Assembly: GCA_003417655.1 (NCBI GenBank)
Contig: QVMW01000004.1
Span: 124,001-188,000 of the forward strand
Direction of reading: 5' to 3'
From: Rhodobacteraceae bacterium 63075
Lineage (GTDB): Bacteria; Pseudomonadota; Alphaproteobacteria; Rhodobacterales; Rhodobacteraceae
Length of the DNA: 64,000 nt
The notes under the pieces are model-generated. The model saw only the letters and a program-made list of their open reading frames with translations, did no database searches and was not told where the DNA came from. Positions 44,908-53,968 of the stretch are shown here, in pieces (positions within the stretch are counted from its first letter, which is position 1; each line of letters begins with the position of its first letter). The position numbers and the translations under genes are program-made.

Positions 44908-45942
44908 ATGCGCATCACGGCCGTGACCTGCGTCAAGAACGAAGGCCCTTTCCTGCTGGAATGGATCGCCTTCAACCGCGTGATCGGGGTCACCGATTTT
45001 CTCTTTTACCATAATGACTGTTCGGACGGCACGGACGCGCTTCTGGACAAGCTCGAGGAGCACGGCCTCGTGGTCTCCCTGCCCAACCCGGCCGAAGGGC
45101 GCAACTACCAGATGGAAGCGCTCAAGAAGGCGCGCCGCCAGCCCGTCGTCAAGGAGGCTGACTGGCTCTGGGTCGCCGATGTCGACGAGTTTCTCAACAT
45201 CCATGTCGGCAATCACACCATCCCCGACCTGATCGAGGCCTGCGGCGATCCGCAGTGCATCTCGGTCAGCTTCCAGTTCTTCGCCAATTGCGGCGTCGAG
45301 ACCTACGAGGACAAGCCCGTCATCGAGCAATTCCTCTGGTCGCACAACCCGGACGTCTGGGCCTCAGAGGCCGCCATCGAGGTCAAGACACTGGTCCGGC
45401 AGGATTTTCCCCTCAATTACTACGGCGCGCACCGCCCCTTCCACGATGAAGGCGAGCTGCCCCGCCGCCAATGGCCGAAATGGACCGATGCTTCGGGCCG
45501 CGATGTCCCCAAACCCTTCCGCAAACGCGCCAACAAGCGCCGGCTGCGCAAGTTCCCGGCCAAGGGCGCGCGCGATTTCGCCACGCTCAATCACTACGCG
45601 CTGCGCTCGCTCGACAGCTACCTCGTCAAGAACGACCGCGGCGATGTGAACCGCGAGTTCCGCGAGTTCGACGACACCTACTGGCGCGAGCGCAACGACG
45701 CGGCCTATTTCGACGACAGCATCCTGCGCTATTCGAAGAAGCTCAAGGCCGAGATGGCCCGCCTCATGAAACTGGACGGCATCGCCGAGCTGCATGAGGC
45801 TTCGGTCGCCGCGCATCGCGCCCGCCGCGACGCGCTTCTCGAACAAAAGACCTACCAGGACATGCGCACCCAGCTTCTGGAGGCCTCGCCCTACCCGCCG
45901 CATGAAGAAGTCGTACGCGAGTTGATCGGGCTGCCGGTATGA
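44908..45942 (+). CDS. Glycosyltransferase, GT-A fold (GT2-like)
   Basis: A 344-residue glycosyltransferase: nucleotide-sugar part RITAVTCVKNEGPFLLEWIA and FLFYHNDCSDGTDALLDKL, metal-binding DxD in WVADVDEFLNIHVG, and a conserved LNHYALRSLDSYLVKNDRG in the C-terminal half. It has no membrane helix. It belongs with the other two GT modules in this operon, which share these motifs. Acceptor and donor sugar are unknown. ATG at 44908 is preferred to GTG at 44905. Its stop overlaps the sulfotransferase start by 4 bp. Confidence 0.85.
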   Translation: MRITAVTCVKNEGPFLLEWIAFNRVIGVTDFLFYHNDCSDGTDALLDKLEEHGLVVSLPNPAEGRNYQMEALKKARRQPVVKEADWLWVADVDEFLNIHVGNHTIPDLIEACGDPQCISVSFQFFANCGVETYEDKPVIEQFLWSHNPDVWASEAAIEVKTLVRQDFPLNYYGAHRPFHDEGELPRRQWPKWTDASGRDVPKPFRKRANKRRLRKFPAKGARDFATLNHYALRSLDSYLVKNDRGDVNREFREFDDTYWRERNDAAYFDDSILRYSKKLKAEMARLMKLDGIAELHEASVAAHRARRDALLEQKTYQDMRTQLLEASPYPPHEEVVRELIGLPV

Positions 45943-46631
45943 GCGCCGCGCTCAAGGTCATAAACCTCGGGCTGCCCAAGACGGGCACGACGACCCTCAC
46001 GCGCGCCCTGCGCCGCGCAGGGCTGCGCACGGTCGACTGGCGCATCCGCAAGCGCCAGACACGCGATCCGGAGCTGAGCCGCAAGCATCTCGGCACGATC
46101 CTCTACCGCGACTATTTTGACACCGGCGATCCGCTGCATCGCCTTGCCGAGTTCGATGCCTTCAACGAGCTTTCCCATGCCGGTCTGAAACATTCGCTCT
46201 GGCCCCAGACCGACTGGGGCCTGCTCGACGCGATCCAGACCCATCACCCCGGCGTGCGCTTCACCCTCAACATGCGCGACCCCGCCGAGACGGCGAATTC
46301 GATCATGCGCTGGACCAATCTCGGCACGCTGCGCCTGCCGGTCACGAACGTGCCCGGCCTGCCCAAGGGCTTCGGCGCGACGGAGGCCGAACTGGCCCGC
46401 TGGGTCGAGGGGCATTACCGCTTCTGCGAGCGTCTCTTCGCGGGGGCCAGCAATTTCCTGGCCTTCGACATTGCCGACGCGAATGCCCCCGAGAAAATCG
46501 GCGCGTTCCTCGGCCTCGACCTGCCCTGGTGGGGCGTGGCCAATGCCGGGGCCTCCGAGGCCCCCTCCGCCAAGCGCCGCGCCGAGGCGGGCACCTCCAA
46601 TTCAGACCAAGAAAAAGCGACAAGCTCCTGA
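45939..46631 (+). CDS. Sulfotransferase family protein (P-loop)
   Basis: A 230-residue protein with the PAPS-binding 5'-loop VINLGLPKTGTTTLTRALRRAG at residues 6-27 (core GLPKTGTTTL) and a 3'-phosphate region around FTLNMRDPAETANSIMRW. It would transfer sulfate from PAPS to a hydroxyl, here probably on a glycan made by the neighbouring glycosyltransferases. The last 25 residues (EAPSAKRRAEAGTSNSDQEK) are low-complexity. Coupled to the genes on both sides (4-bp overlap and 1-bp gap). Confidence 0.82.
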   Translation: MSAALKVINLGLPKTGTTTLTRALRRAGLRTVDWRIRKRQTRDPELSRKHLGTILYRDYFDTGDPLHRLAEFDAFNELSHAGLKHSLWPQTDWGLLDAIQTHHPGVRFTLNMRDPAETANSIMRWTNLGTLRLPVTNVPGLPKGFGATEAELARWVEGHYRFCERLFAGASNFLAFDIADANAPEKIGAFLGLDLPWWGVANAGASEAPSAKRRAEAGTSNSDQEKATSS

Positions 46632-46632
46632 C

Positions 46633-48990
46633 ATGCGCATTCATCTCCTCATAGGGCCCACGGCCGAAACCTCCGATCGCTTCCGCACGATCCTCAAGAA
46701 AAAGCATGCGCTCTTGCAAAAGTCGGGCGTGCTCACCCCCGACTGGAACCATATCCGCATCTACATGGCCTGTTCCGACCCCGAGGCCGTCGGCGTCATC
46801 CGCTTCAAGCGCGGCTTTGCCAGCGCGCTGGCGCAGAAGGCACTCCATGACGAGATCGGCCTTCAGCTCACCCGCGCCGTGGAGGAGGAAAAGCCCGAGC
46901 ATGTCGTGCTCGCCAACGGCCAGCTCGGCTCGATGCTGACCTCGCGCGATGAGCTCGAACGCCTCAAGGCTTTGCTCAACAGGGTTTCCGATGACATCCA
47001 CATCACCGCCCATGTCGATGAGCAGGCCCGCGTTCTGGCCCCTCATTACGCGAACAAGGTCATGGAAGGCCGCCGCCATGCGCTGGACCTGGAACTGGAG
47101 CTCGCCGGCCAGGAAAGCTGGTGGACCGGCGCGCTCGCCCTGCGCGGCGAGAACCAGCCCTGGTTCGGCCTGTTCAACGACATCCAGTATCCCGCGCCCT
47201 GGCTCGATTACGAGGCGATGCTCGCCAATTGGGAAGCGGTCTTCGGCGCGGGCAGCATGACCCTGCGCCCGATCGACCGCGAGAAGCTCCTGAGCGAGGA
47301 CGCGCCCGAGATGATCGCCGAGATCCTCGGGATCGACGCCGCCCTCGGCAAGGTCGACGCCGGTAAGCCGGAAAGCCAGCACAGCGCCGTCTCCGTGGGC
47401 CGCGTGCGCCCCTTCAACGACCTGCTCATCCGCTACATGCAGGCCAAGGAATTCAGCACCCCGCGCGATCTGTGGCGCGTGCTCACCGGCGAGCTGCGCG
47501 AGCCCGGCCCGCCCATCGCCCCAGGCTCCCTGTCGGCGGTCTCGCGGCATTTCGAAGCGTCCAACAGGCGGCTCGCGAAGCGGTTTCCCGATCTTGCCGA
47601 CACGCTCAAGCGCGACCGCAAGCTGAAAGACTGGGCCGAGGAGGACGGCGGCAAGGGTTTCCGCGCCAGCCAGTATCTCACCGCCTTCGCCCACCGCATC
47701 CGCAACAATTCGCGCCCGATCGCCGAGCTCGAGGAGGAGGCAAGCCAGGTCAACGAGGACGCCACCCATTTCGACGACGTGGTGGCCGACAAGCATATCG
47801 GCGGCGGCTCGCGGGACGAGCAGCAAAAGGTGCTCGACAAGCTCAAGGTCAATCACCAGATCGTGCTCTCCACCCATATCCGCCCCCATAACGACATGGG
47901 CCGCGTCAACGAGGAGGAGCTGGCCGGAGCCTATGACGAAGTCCCAATGCGCAAGCTGCCCGAGGGCAATTCGGGCAATGTCATCGTCGGCTGCATGAAG
48001 AACGAAGCGCCCTATATCATCGAATGGATCGCCTATCACCGCGCCATGGGTGTCGACAATTTCCTGATCTATACCAATGCCTGCGACGACGGCACGACGG
48101 AGCTTCTGGACCACCTGCAGGAGATGGGCATCGTCCAGCACCGCGACAACAACGACTGGAAAGGCAAGTCTCCCCAGCAGCACGCGCTCAACCAGTCGCT
48201 GAACGAACCGGTCATCAAGAACGCCGAATGGATCATCCATATCGACGTTGACGAGTTCATCAACGTGCGGACGGGCAACGGCACGCTCGAAGACCTCTTC
48301 AAGGCCACGAAGGGGGCCACCAACATCGCCATGACATGGCGGCTCTTCGGCCATAACGGCGTGCATCAGCTCAAGGACGCCTTCGTCATCGAGCAGTTCG
48401 ACAGCTGCGCGCCGAAATACTGCCCCAAGCCGCACACCGTCTGGGGCTTCAAGTCGATGTTCAAGAACATCTCAGGCTATCGCAAGATTTCCTGCCACCG
48501 GCCCAACCAGGTGATCGACGAGAAACGCCCCGATATCAAGTGGGTCAACGGCTCGGGCCGCGACGTGACCGAGGATTATATCAAGGGCGGCTGGCGCAGC
48601 TCCAAGAAGACGGTGGGTTACGACCTCGTCCAGCTCAATCACTACGCCCTGCGCTCGGCCGAGAGCTTCCTGATCAAGCGCCAGCGCGGCCGCGCCCTGC
48701 ATGTCGACCGCTCCATCGGCCTCAATTACTGGATCCGCATGGACTGGTCCGATTTCAAGGACATCACCATCAAGCGCAACATCCCCCGCGCCCGCGCCGA
48801 ATATGACAGGCTCATGCAGGACCCCAAGCTGCGCGCGCTGCACGAGGCGGGGCTGAAATGGCACAAGGAGAAGGTCGAGGCCTTGCACAAGATGCCCGAG
48901 TTCCAGGAGCTCTATGCGCAGGCCCTCAAGGTCAATCTGACCGAAACGGAGCGCGTCGCCTACGCGCTGTCTCTGGACATGGAGAGCTGA
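46633..48990 (+). CDS. Bifunctional protein: degenerate sulfotransferase-like domain fused to GT-A glycosyltransferase
   Basis: A 785-residue protein. The N-terminal part (to about residue 440) resembles sulfotransferases in layout (RIHLLIGPTAETSDRFRTIL, then LQKSGVLTPDW), but the P-loop Lys-x-Gly-x-Thr is gone (PTAETSD). The C-terminal part (from about 446) is a full glycosyltransferase: NVIVGCMKNEAPYIIEWIA, NACDDGTTELLDHL, IIHIDVDEFINVRTG and LNHYALRSAESFLIKRQRG. The start at 46633 follows the sulfotransferase stop by 1 bp. The N-domain may bind glycan without catalysis; this is inference. Confidence 0.75.
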   Translation: MRIHLLIGPTAETSDRFRTILKKKHALLQKSGVLTPDWNHIRIYMACSDPEAVGVIRFKRGFASALAQKALHDEIGLQLTRAVEEEKPEHVVLANGQLGSMLTSRDELERLKALLNRVSDDIHITAHVDEQARVLAPHYANKVMEGRRHALDLELELAGQESWWTGALALRGENQPWFGLFNDIQYPAPWLDYEAMLANWEAVFGAGSMTLRPIDREKLLSEDAPEMIAEILGIDAALGKVDAGKPESQHSAVSVGRVRPFNDLLIRYMQAKEFSTPRDLWRVLTGELREPGPPIAPGSLSAVSRHFEASNRRLAKRFPDLADTLKRDRKLKDWAEEDGGKGFRASQYLTAFAHRIRNNSRPIAELEEEASQVNEDATHFDDVVADKHIGGGSRDEQQKVLDKLKVNHQIVLSTHIRPHNDMGRVNEEELAGAYDEVPMRKLPEGNSGNVIVGCMKNEAPYIIEWIAYHRAMGVDNFLIYTNACDDGTTELLDHLQEMGIVQHRDNNDWKGKSPQQHALNQSLNEPVIKNAEWIIHIDVDEFINVRTGNGTLEDLFKATKGATNIAMTWRLFGHNGVHQLKDAFVIEQFDSCAPKYCPKPHTVWGFKSMFKNISGYRKISCHRPNQVIDEKRPDIKWVNGSGRDVTEDYIKGGWRSSKKTVGYDLVQLNHYALRSAESFLIKRQRGRALHVDRSIGLNYWIRMDWSDFKDITIKRNIPRARAEYDRLMQDPKLRALHEAGLKWHKEKVEALHKMPEFQELYAQALKVNLTETERVAYALSLDMES

Positions 48991-48991
48991 A

Positions 48992-49705
48992 ATGGACGGA
49001 ACCACACACCCCGAAGGCCCCTTCAAGACGATAACATCGCGCGGGGTCACCGTCCCGCGCGACCCTGCGGTGATGACCCCCAAGCTGCGCCGGATGCTCC
49101 GGCTGGATCGCTACGAGGTCAAGGAATGCGATGCCGCGCTCAGATGCATCCGGCAAGGCGACACCGTCGTCGAGCTTGGCGGCGGGATCGGCTATATCTC
49201 AACGCTCATCGCCAAGAAGCGCGCTGTCGCCGCGGTGCACAGTTTCGAGGCCAATCCACATCTCATCGCCTTTCACGAGCAGATGCACGAGGCCAACGAC
49301 GTGACCAGCGTCACGACGCATCATGCCATCCTCGCCGCCCGCAAGGGCAAGCCGCAGCCCTTCTACGTGCGCGAGGATTTCACCGCCTCCTCGCTCGAGC
49401 CGGAGATCACGGGCAAGCCCGTCGCCTCTGTCGAAGAGGTCGAGGTGCGCGGCCTCAACGCCACGATGAACGAGCTCAAGCCCGATGTGCTCATCTGCGA
49501 CATCGAGGGCGCCGAGGCCGATCTTCTCCCGCATCTGAAATACACCGGCCTGCGCGCGGCGGTGATCGAGCTGCATCCGCAATGGATCGGCGCGGAAGGC
49601 GTGCGCGCCGTCTTCGACGCGATGCATGCCGCGGGGCTGGCCTATTTCCCCCGCTGGTCGAATCAGAAAGTCGTCTGTTTCCGCCGCGAGTGGCCGCTCA
49701 AGTGA
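48992..49705 (+). CDS. FkbM family methyltransferase
   Basis: A 237-residue SAM-dependent methyltransferase: DTVVELGGGIGYISTLIAKK (motif I), VHSFEANPHLIAFHEQM (motif II), VLICDIEGAEADLLPHL (motif with DIEGAE, typical of FkbM). FkbM-type enzymes O-methylate sugars or polyketides. Here glycan methylation is likely, given the neighbours. It starts 1 bp after the previous stop; its own stop overlaps the next GTG start (GTGA). Confidence 0.88.
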   Translation: MDGTTHPEGPFKTITSRGVTVPRDPAVMTPKLRRMLRLDRYEVKECDAALRCIRQGDTVVELGGGIGYISTLIAKKRAVAAVHSFEANPHLIAFHEQMHEANDVTSVTTHHAILAARKGKPQPFYVREDFTASSLEPEITGKPVASVEEVEVRGLNATMNELKPDVLICDIEGAEADLLPHLKYTGLRAAVIELHPQWIGAEGVRAVFDAMHAAGLAYFPRWSNQKVVCFRREWPLK

Positions 49706-50754
49706 GGTTTCTCGCCGTTCTCACAGTGCGCGACGAAGCGGCCTTCCTGCTCGAATGGCTCGCTCATCACCGCGCCGTGGGCTTCACCGACTTCCTGATC
49801 CTGTCCAACGATTGCTCGGACGGGACCGACGCGATGCTGGACCGTCTCGCCGAGATGGGCCTGTGCACACACCTGCGCAATGACGGCCCCTACGACAAGG
49901 GCGGCATCCAGTTCACCGGCCTCAAGCGCGCCTCCCGGCACCCGCTGGTGCAGGAGGCCGACTGGATCATGGCCTTCGACATCGACGAGTTCGTCAATAT
50001 CCATGCGGGCGACCACACGCTGCCCGCGCTGCTCGCCGCCCTTCCCGAGGCCACGGCGATCACGCTCACATGGCGCCTCTTCGGCAGCAATGACCAGCCC
50101 CGCTTCGAAGACGCGCCCGTCACGCGCCGCTTCACCCGCGCAGCCCCGGCGGTGATGCACTGGCCCTGGCGCGCGGCCATGTTCAAAACCCTGTTCAAAA
50201 ACAACGGCCTATACGGCAAACTTGGCGTGCACCGCCCGCGCCAGCCCGTCAAGGAGCGGCTGGACGAGGCCCGCTGGTTCGACGGCGAGGGCCGCGAGCT
50301 CGGCGCGCAGTTCAAGACGCGCCGGCTCTTTTCCAATTTCGGCCGCTCCAACACCGCCCTCGCCCAACTCAATCACTACGCCGTGGGCGACATGGAGAGC
50401 TTCATCGTCAAGGCCGCACGCGGCCGCGCGGTCCATGCCGAGCACAGCCTCGATGTCGACTACTGGGTCGAGCGCAACTACAACACCGACGAGGACAGCT
50501 CCATCCTTGCGCTCGACACGCCCTTCAGGGACGAACTGGCGCGGCTGAGGGCCGATTCGCGCCTCGCCGAGCTTCACGAGGCCGCCGTGCACTGGCGCAA
50601 GGCCCGCTTTGCCGAGCTCTTGCTGCAAGAGCCCTACCGCGCGCTCTATGGCCGCCTGCTGCAAACGCCGCCCTCGCGCCCGGTGCCGCAAGGCGTGGCC
50701 CGCAGCCTCGTTGCCGCCGGGATGCAGGCCCGCGCCACAGCCCAAGAGCTTTAA
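49702..50754 (+). CDS. Glycosyltransferase, GT-A fold (GT2-like)
   Basis: A 350-residue glycosyltransferase with the operon's shared motifs: RFLAVLTVRDEAAFLLEWLA, LSNDCSDGTDAMLDRL, IMAFDIDEFVNIHAG and LNHYAVGDMESFIVKAARG. The start codon is GTG, overlapping the FkbM stop by 4 bp, so translation is coupled. It is distinct enough from the other two modules to suggest a different donor or acceptor. No membrane segment. Confidence 0.83.
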   Translation: MRFLAVLTVRDEAAFLLEWLAHHRAVGFTDFLILSNDCSDGTDAMLDRLAEMGLCTHLRNDGPYDKGGIQFTGLKRASRHPLVQEADWIMAFDIDEFVNIHAGDHTLPALLAALPEATAITLTWRLFGSNDQPRFEDAPVTRRFTRAAPAVMHWPWRAAMFKTLFKNNGLYGKLGVHRPRQPVKERLDEARWFDGEGRELGAQFKTRRLFSNFGRSNTALAQLNHYAVGDMESFIVKAARGRAVHAEHSLDVDYWVERNYNTDEDSSILALDTPFRDELARLRADSRLAELHEAAVHWRKARFAELLLQEPYRALYGRLLQTPPSRPVPQGVARSLVAAGMQARATAQEL

Positions 50755-50842
50755 AACTCCACCGCGCCTCCCCATTTCTGCCCCAATCCATGGCTAGTTC
50801 TCCGCTCGAACGCGGAAGAATACCGCAGATGAGGATTGACGC

Positions 50843-51793
50843 ATGCAGGATCTGGCAAATACGCTCGAGCGTTCGCTGGCGGAAATGTCCAAGCGCGACT
50901 GGCTCATGGCCCTGTCCGGGCTGAGCGAAGAGAACGGTCATTTCCAGGCCCTCGGCACAAAGCACTTTTCCTCCTACATCGCCGGCGGCGAGACCCTGCT
51001 CGTCACCTTCGAAAGCTACGAGAGCATCCAGCGCATCTCCCCCAATGCCCATCCGCTGGGCTGGGAAGTGGCCAAGATTCTCGGCTGGTCCTCGCTCTCG
51101 GTCATCTCCGATGGCCAGTCCTGGTTCCGCGACCGCAACATCTACGCCTATTTCGACGACCTCAGCGACGATGGCTTCTTCGAAGAGTTCGACAACGTGC
51201 TCTTCTATGGTGCCGGCCCCTGCGGCTACGCGGCAACCGCCTATTCCATCGCCGCGCCCGGCGCGCGCGTCCTCGCGCTTCAGCCCCAGGCCACGCTCGA
51301 TCCCCGCGTGGCCGAATGGGACGAGCGCTTCACCCGCCAGCGCCGCCTGGATTTCACGACGCGCTATGGCTACGCGCCCGACATGATCGACGGGGCCGAG
51401 AAGGCCTTCGTCATCTACGACCCCGAGGAGACGGAAGATGCGATGCATGCCGCGCTCTTCACGCGGCCCAATGTCACCAAGCTGCGCCTGCGCCACGCGG
51501 GCGGCGCGCTACAATTCAGCTTGCGCAACATGAAGATCCTTTCGCGGCTCATCGCCCTCGCCGGCACCGGCCGGCTCACCGAAGGCGAATTCGCCAAGCT
51601 CGCCCGTGCGCGCCGCGAAGACCGCCAATACCTGCGCAACCTGCTGCGCACCCTCGATGACAAGGGACGCACGCGGCTGGCCCATGCGCTCTGCAAGAAC
51701 GTGACCACCCGGATGAAAGGCGTGCCCGCCTTCGAACGCCGCCTGCGCAGCCTCGAAAAGCGCCTCGAGGAGGAAGCGCAGGGCGACGGCTGA
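50843..51793 (+). CDS. Alpha/beta-hydrolase-like protein without catalytic serine, in glycan operon
   Basis: A 316-residue protein of uncertain family. The central segment ([20 protein letters not shown], about residues 115-135) looks like the nucleophile elbow of an alpha/beta hydrolase (usual G-x-S-x-G-G-Y), but Gly stands where the Ser would be. [20 protein letters not shown] and [21 protein letters not shown] also fit that fold. The C-terminal 100 residues are basic and helical. It lies 88 bp after the last glycosyltransferase, same strand. It could recognise or modify a glycan; no enzyme activity is supported. Fold assignment is tentative. Confidence 0.5.
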   Translation: MQDLANTLERSLAEMSKRDWLMALSGLSEENGHFQALGTKHFSSYIAGGETLLVTFESYESIQRISPNAHPLGWEVAKILGWSSLSVISDGQSWFRDRNIYAYFDDLSDDGFFEEFDNVLFYGAGPCGYAATAYSIAAPGARVLALQPQATLDPRVAEWDERFTRQRRLDFTTRYGYAPDMIDGAEKAFVIYDPEETEDAMHAALFTRPNVTKLRLRHAGGALQFSLRNMKILSRLIALAGTGRLTEGEFAKLARARREDRQYLRNLLRTLDDKGRTRLAHALCKNVTTRMKGVPAFERRLRSLEKRLEEEAQGDG

Positions 51794-51842
51794 GGCGCAA
51801 AGCCCCTTCCGCTCCGGCCGTTTTCGCGCTAAGCGCTCGGGC

Positions 51843-52883
51843 ATGACCCAGAGCCTCACGATCCGCCGCCCCGATGACTGGCACCTGCACCTGCGCGATG
51901 GCGCGATGCTGCAAGCCGTCCTGCCCGAGACCGCGCGTCACTTCGCCCGCGCGATCATCATGCCCAATCTCGTGCCCCCCGTGGTGACCATGGCCGATGC
52001 CGCCGCCTACCGTGACCGGATCATGGCCGCTTTGCCCGAGGGCGCGCGCTTCACCCCGCTGATGACGCTCTACCTCACCGAGGAGACCGACCCGGACGAT
52101 CTCGCCGCCGCCCATGCCGCGGGGCTGGTGACGGCCGTGAAGCTCTACCCCGCTGGCGCAACGACCAATTCCGCCTCGGGCGTGAGCAATTTCGAGAATG
52201 TCCTGCCGGTGCTCGAACGCATGGCCGAGATCGGCTGTCCGCTCTGCGTGCATGGGGAAGTCACCGACCGCGAGATCGACATCTTCGACCGCGAGGCCGT
52301 CTTCATCGAACGCGTGCTCGATCCGATCCGCGCCCGCGTGCCCGGCCTGCGCGTCATCATGGAGCATATCACCACGCGCGACGGGGCCGATTACGTCATG
52401 GAAAACGCGCAAGACCTCGCCGCGACGATCACGATCCAGCACCTGATGTTCGACCGCAACGACATGCTGGTCGGCGGCATGCGCCCGCATTACTACTGCC
52501 TGCCGATTCTCAAGCGCCGCGAGCACCGCGAGGCGCTTCTCGCGGCGGCCATCTCCGGGGATTCGCGCTTTTTCCTCGGAACCGACAGCGCCCCGCACCC
52601 GACACATGCCAAGGAAGCGACGTGCTGCGCTGCGGGCTGTTTCACCGCCCCCATCGCGCTCTCCTGCCTTGCCTCGACATTCGAGGAGGCCGGCGCGCTC
52701 GACAAGCTCGAAGGCTTCACATCGCTGCACGGCCCGGCCTTCTATGGCCTTCCGGCGAATGAAGACACGATCACCCTCACCAAGGGCGCACCGCTTGAAT
52801 ACCCGGCCACGATCCCCGCAGGCGAGCACACCGTCACCGTCTTCGACCCCGGCCAGCCCCTTCACTGGCATGTCACACCCTAG
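51843..52883 (+). CDS. pyrC: Dihydroorotase
   Basis: A 346-residue class-II dihydroorotase closing the pyrimidine ring. Zinc ligands are in [10 protein letters not shown]; the carbamylated Lys in [12 protein letters not shown]; further His in HGEV and HITTRDGA; the catalytic Asp in [12 protein letters not shown]. Full length. It lies 49 bp after the glycan operon's last gene, and 69 bp upstream of pyrE, a gap occupied by two perfect palindromes. Confidence 0.97.
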   Translation: MTQSLTIRRPDDWHLHLRDGAMLQAVLPETARHFARAIIMPNLVPPVVTMADAAAYRDRIMAALPEGARFTPLMTLYLTEETDPDDLAAAHAAGLVTAVKLYPAGATTNSASGVSNFENVLPVLERMAEIGCPLCVHGEVTDREIDIFDREAVFIERVLDPIRARVPGLRVIMEHITTRDGADYVMENAQDLAATITIQHLMFDRNDMLVGGMRPHYYCLPILKRREHREALLAAAISGDSRFFLGTDSAPHPTHAKEATCCAAGCFTAPIALSCLASTFEEAGALDKLEGFTSLHGPAFYGLPANEDTITLTKGAPLEYPATIPAGEHTVTVFDPGQPLHWHVTP

Positions 52884-52885
52884 CG

Positions 52886-52930
52886 CCGTTTTCTTGCAAG
52901 AAAACGGACCGGAATTTTGCAAAATTCCGG
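52886..52930. repeat. Two perfect 22-bp palindromes between pyrC and pyrE
   Basis: Palindrome 1 (52886-52907) has arms CCGTTTTCTTG / CAAGAAAACGG; palindrome 2 (52909-52930) has arms CCGGAATTTTG / CAAAATTCCGG. Both are perfect with no loop and are separated by one base. They are the best example of the paired-palindrome family also seen at 12763-12807 and 17779-17826. Here they fall in the pyrC-pyrE message 23 bp before the pyrE start. Confidence 0.93.
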
Positions 52931-52952
52931 CAACCCGAACAAAGGTCCGCCC

Positions 52953-53633
52953 ATGATCCCCTCCGCCTATCCCGCCCCCGACGAGATCGCCCGCCTCACC
53001 GCGCGCATGCTGCTCGAGATCGGCGCGGTGAACTTCAACACCGATGAGCCCTATATCCTCGCCTCCGGGCTGCCCTCGCCGAGCTATATCGACTGCCGCA
53101 AGCTCATCTCCTATCCGCGCATCCGCAGCACCTTGATGGATTTCCTGAGCGTGACGGTGATGCGCAATGCCGGGCTTGAGGCCTTCGACAATATCGCCGG
53201 CGGCGAGACGGCGGGCATTCCCTTCGCCGCGCTCGTGGCCGAGCGCATGGCCCTGCCGATGAGCTACGTGCGCAAGAAGCCCAAGGGATACGGGAAGAAT
53301 GCCCGCATCGAGGGCGCGATGCGCGAGGGAGAGCGCGTGCTGCTGGTCGAAGACCTGACGACAGATGGCGGCTCCAAGCTCAGCTTCGTCGACGCGATCC
53401 GCGAGACAGGCGCAAGCTGCGGCCATACGGCCGTGATCTTCTACTATGACATCTTCCCCGAAACGCGCAAGACACTCGGCGATCATGGCGTCACCCTGCA
53501 CCACCTTTGCACATGGTGGGACGTTCTGTCCGAGGCCCGCGCGCAAGAGGCCTTTCCCGCCGAGACGCTGGCCGAGGTCGCGCGGTTCCTGAACGACCCG
53601 CGCAAGTGGCAGGACGAGAACAAGCCGGGCTGA
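52953..53633 (+). CDS. pyrE: Orotate phosphoribosyltransferase
   Basis: A 226-residue enzyme joining orotate to PRPP. The PRPP motif [14 protein letters not shown] is clear, and [17 protein letters not shown] is the flexible catalytic loop. The start at 52953 gives [20 protein letters not shown], as in relatives. It is probably co-transcribed with pyrC. Confidence 0.97.
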   Translation: MIPSAYPAPDEIARLTARMLLEIGAVNFNTDEPYILASGLPSPSYIDCRKLISYPRIRSTLMDFLSVTVMRNAGLEAFDNIAGGETAGIPFAALVAERMALPMSYVRKKPKGYGKNARIEGAMREGERVLLVEDLTTDGGSKLSFVDAIRETGASCGHTAVIFYYDIFPETRKTLGDHGVTLHHLCTWWDVLSEARAQEAFPAETLAEVARFLNDPRKWQDENKPG

Positions 53634-53968
53634 CAGTCGCCGCGACTCGCCCTGAAGCTGGCTTCGGGGCCGAATCCGGAGTTTTCGCGTTTCATTTTCG
53701 CGGCGCGGGCGCAATGCCTTGGAAAGGCTTGCGAATACCCCCGGAAAGGCGTTTTACGCCCCGTCGCACCCGCTGCGGAGCACGAAAAAAGTTTCAATTT
53801 TATGAAGGCGGAGAGCCACCGGATATGGTAGGCTCGCTGCCGAAATCTTCCATATCTTGCGGCGAAATGCGAGCATGCACTTCTCCACAGGATTTCCAGA
53901 TTGTCCTTTGCCGCCGCCAGCCGCTATGACATGCGCAAGGCAGGGCAAACCCGTCAGAGGGGCACGAG
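53634..53968. other. 335-bp intergenic region upstream of dnaB
   Basis: No gene, RNA or mobile element is recognisable. The stretch has several short A/T tracts (around 53780-53810) and short GATATGG / CCATATC complementary segments (about 53822 and 53850). AGAGGGGCACGAG just before 53969 contains the dnaB ribosome binding site. I could not choose a promoter with confidence. Confidence 0.4.
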
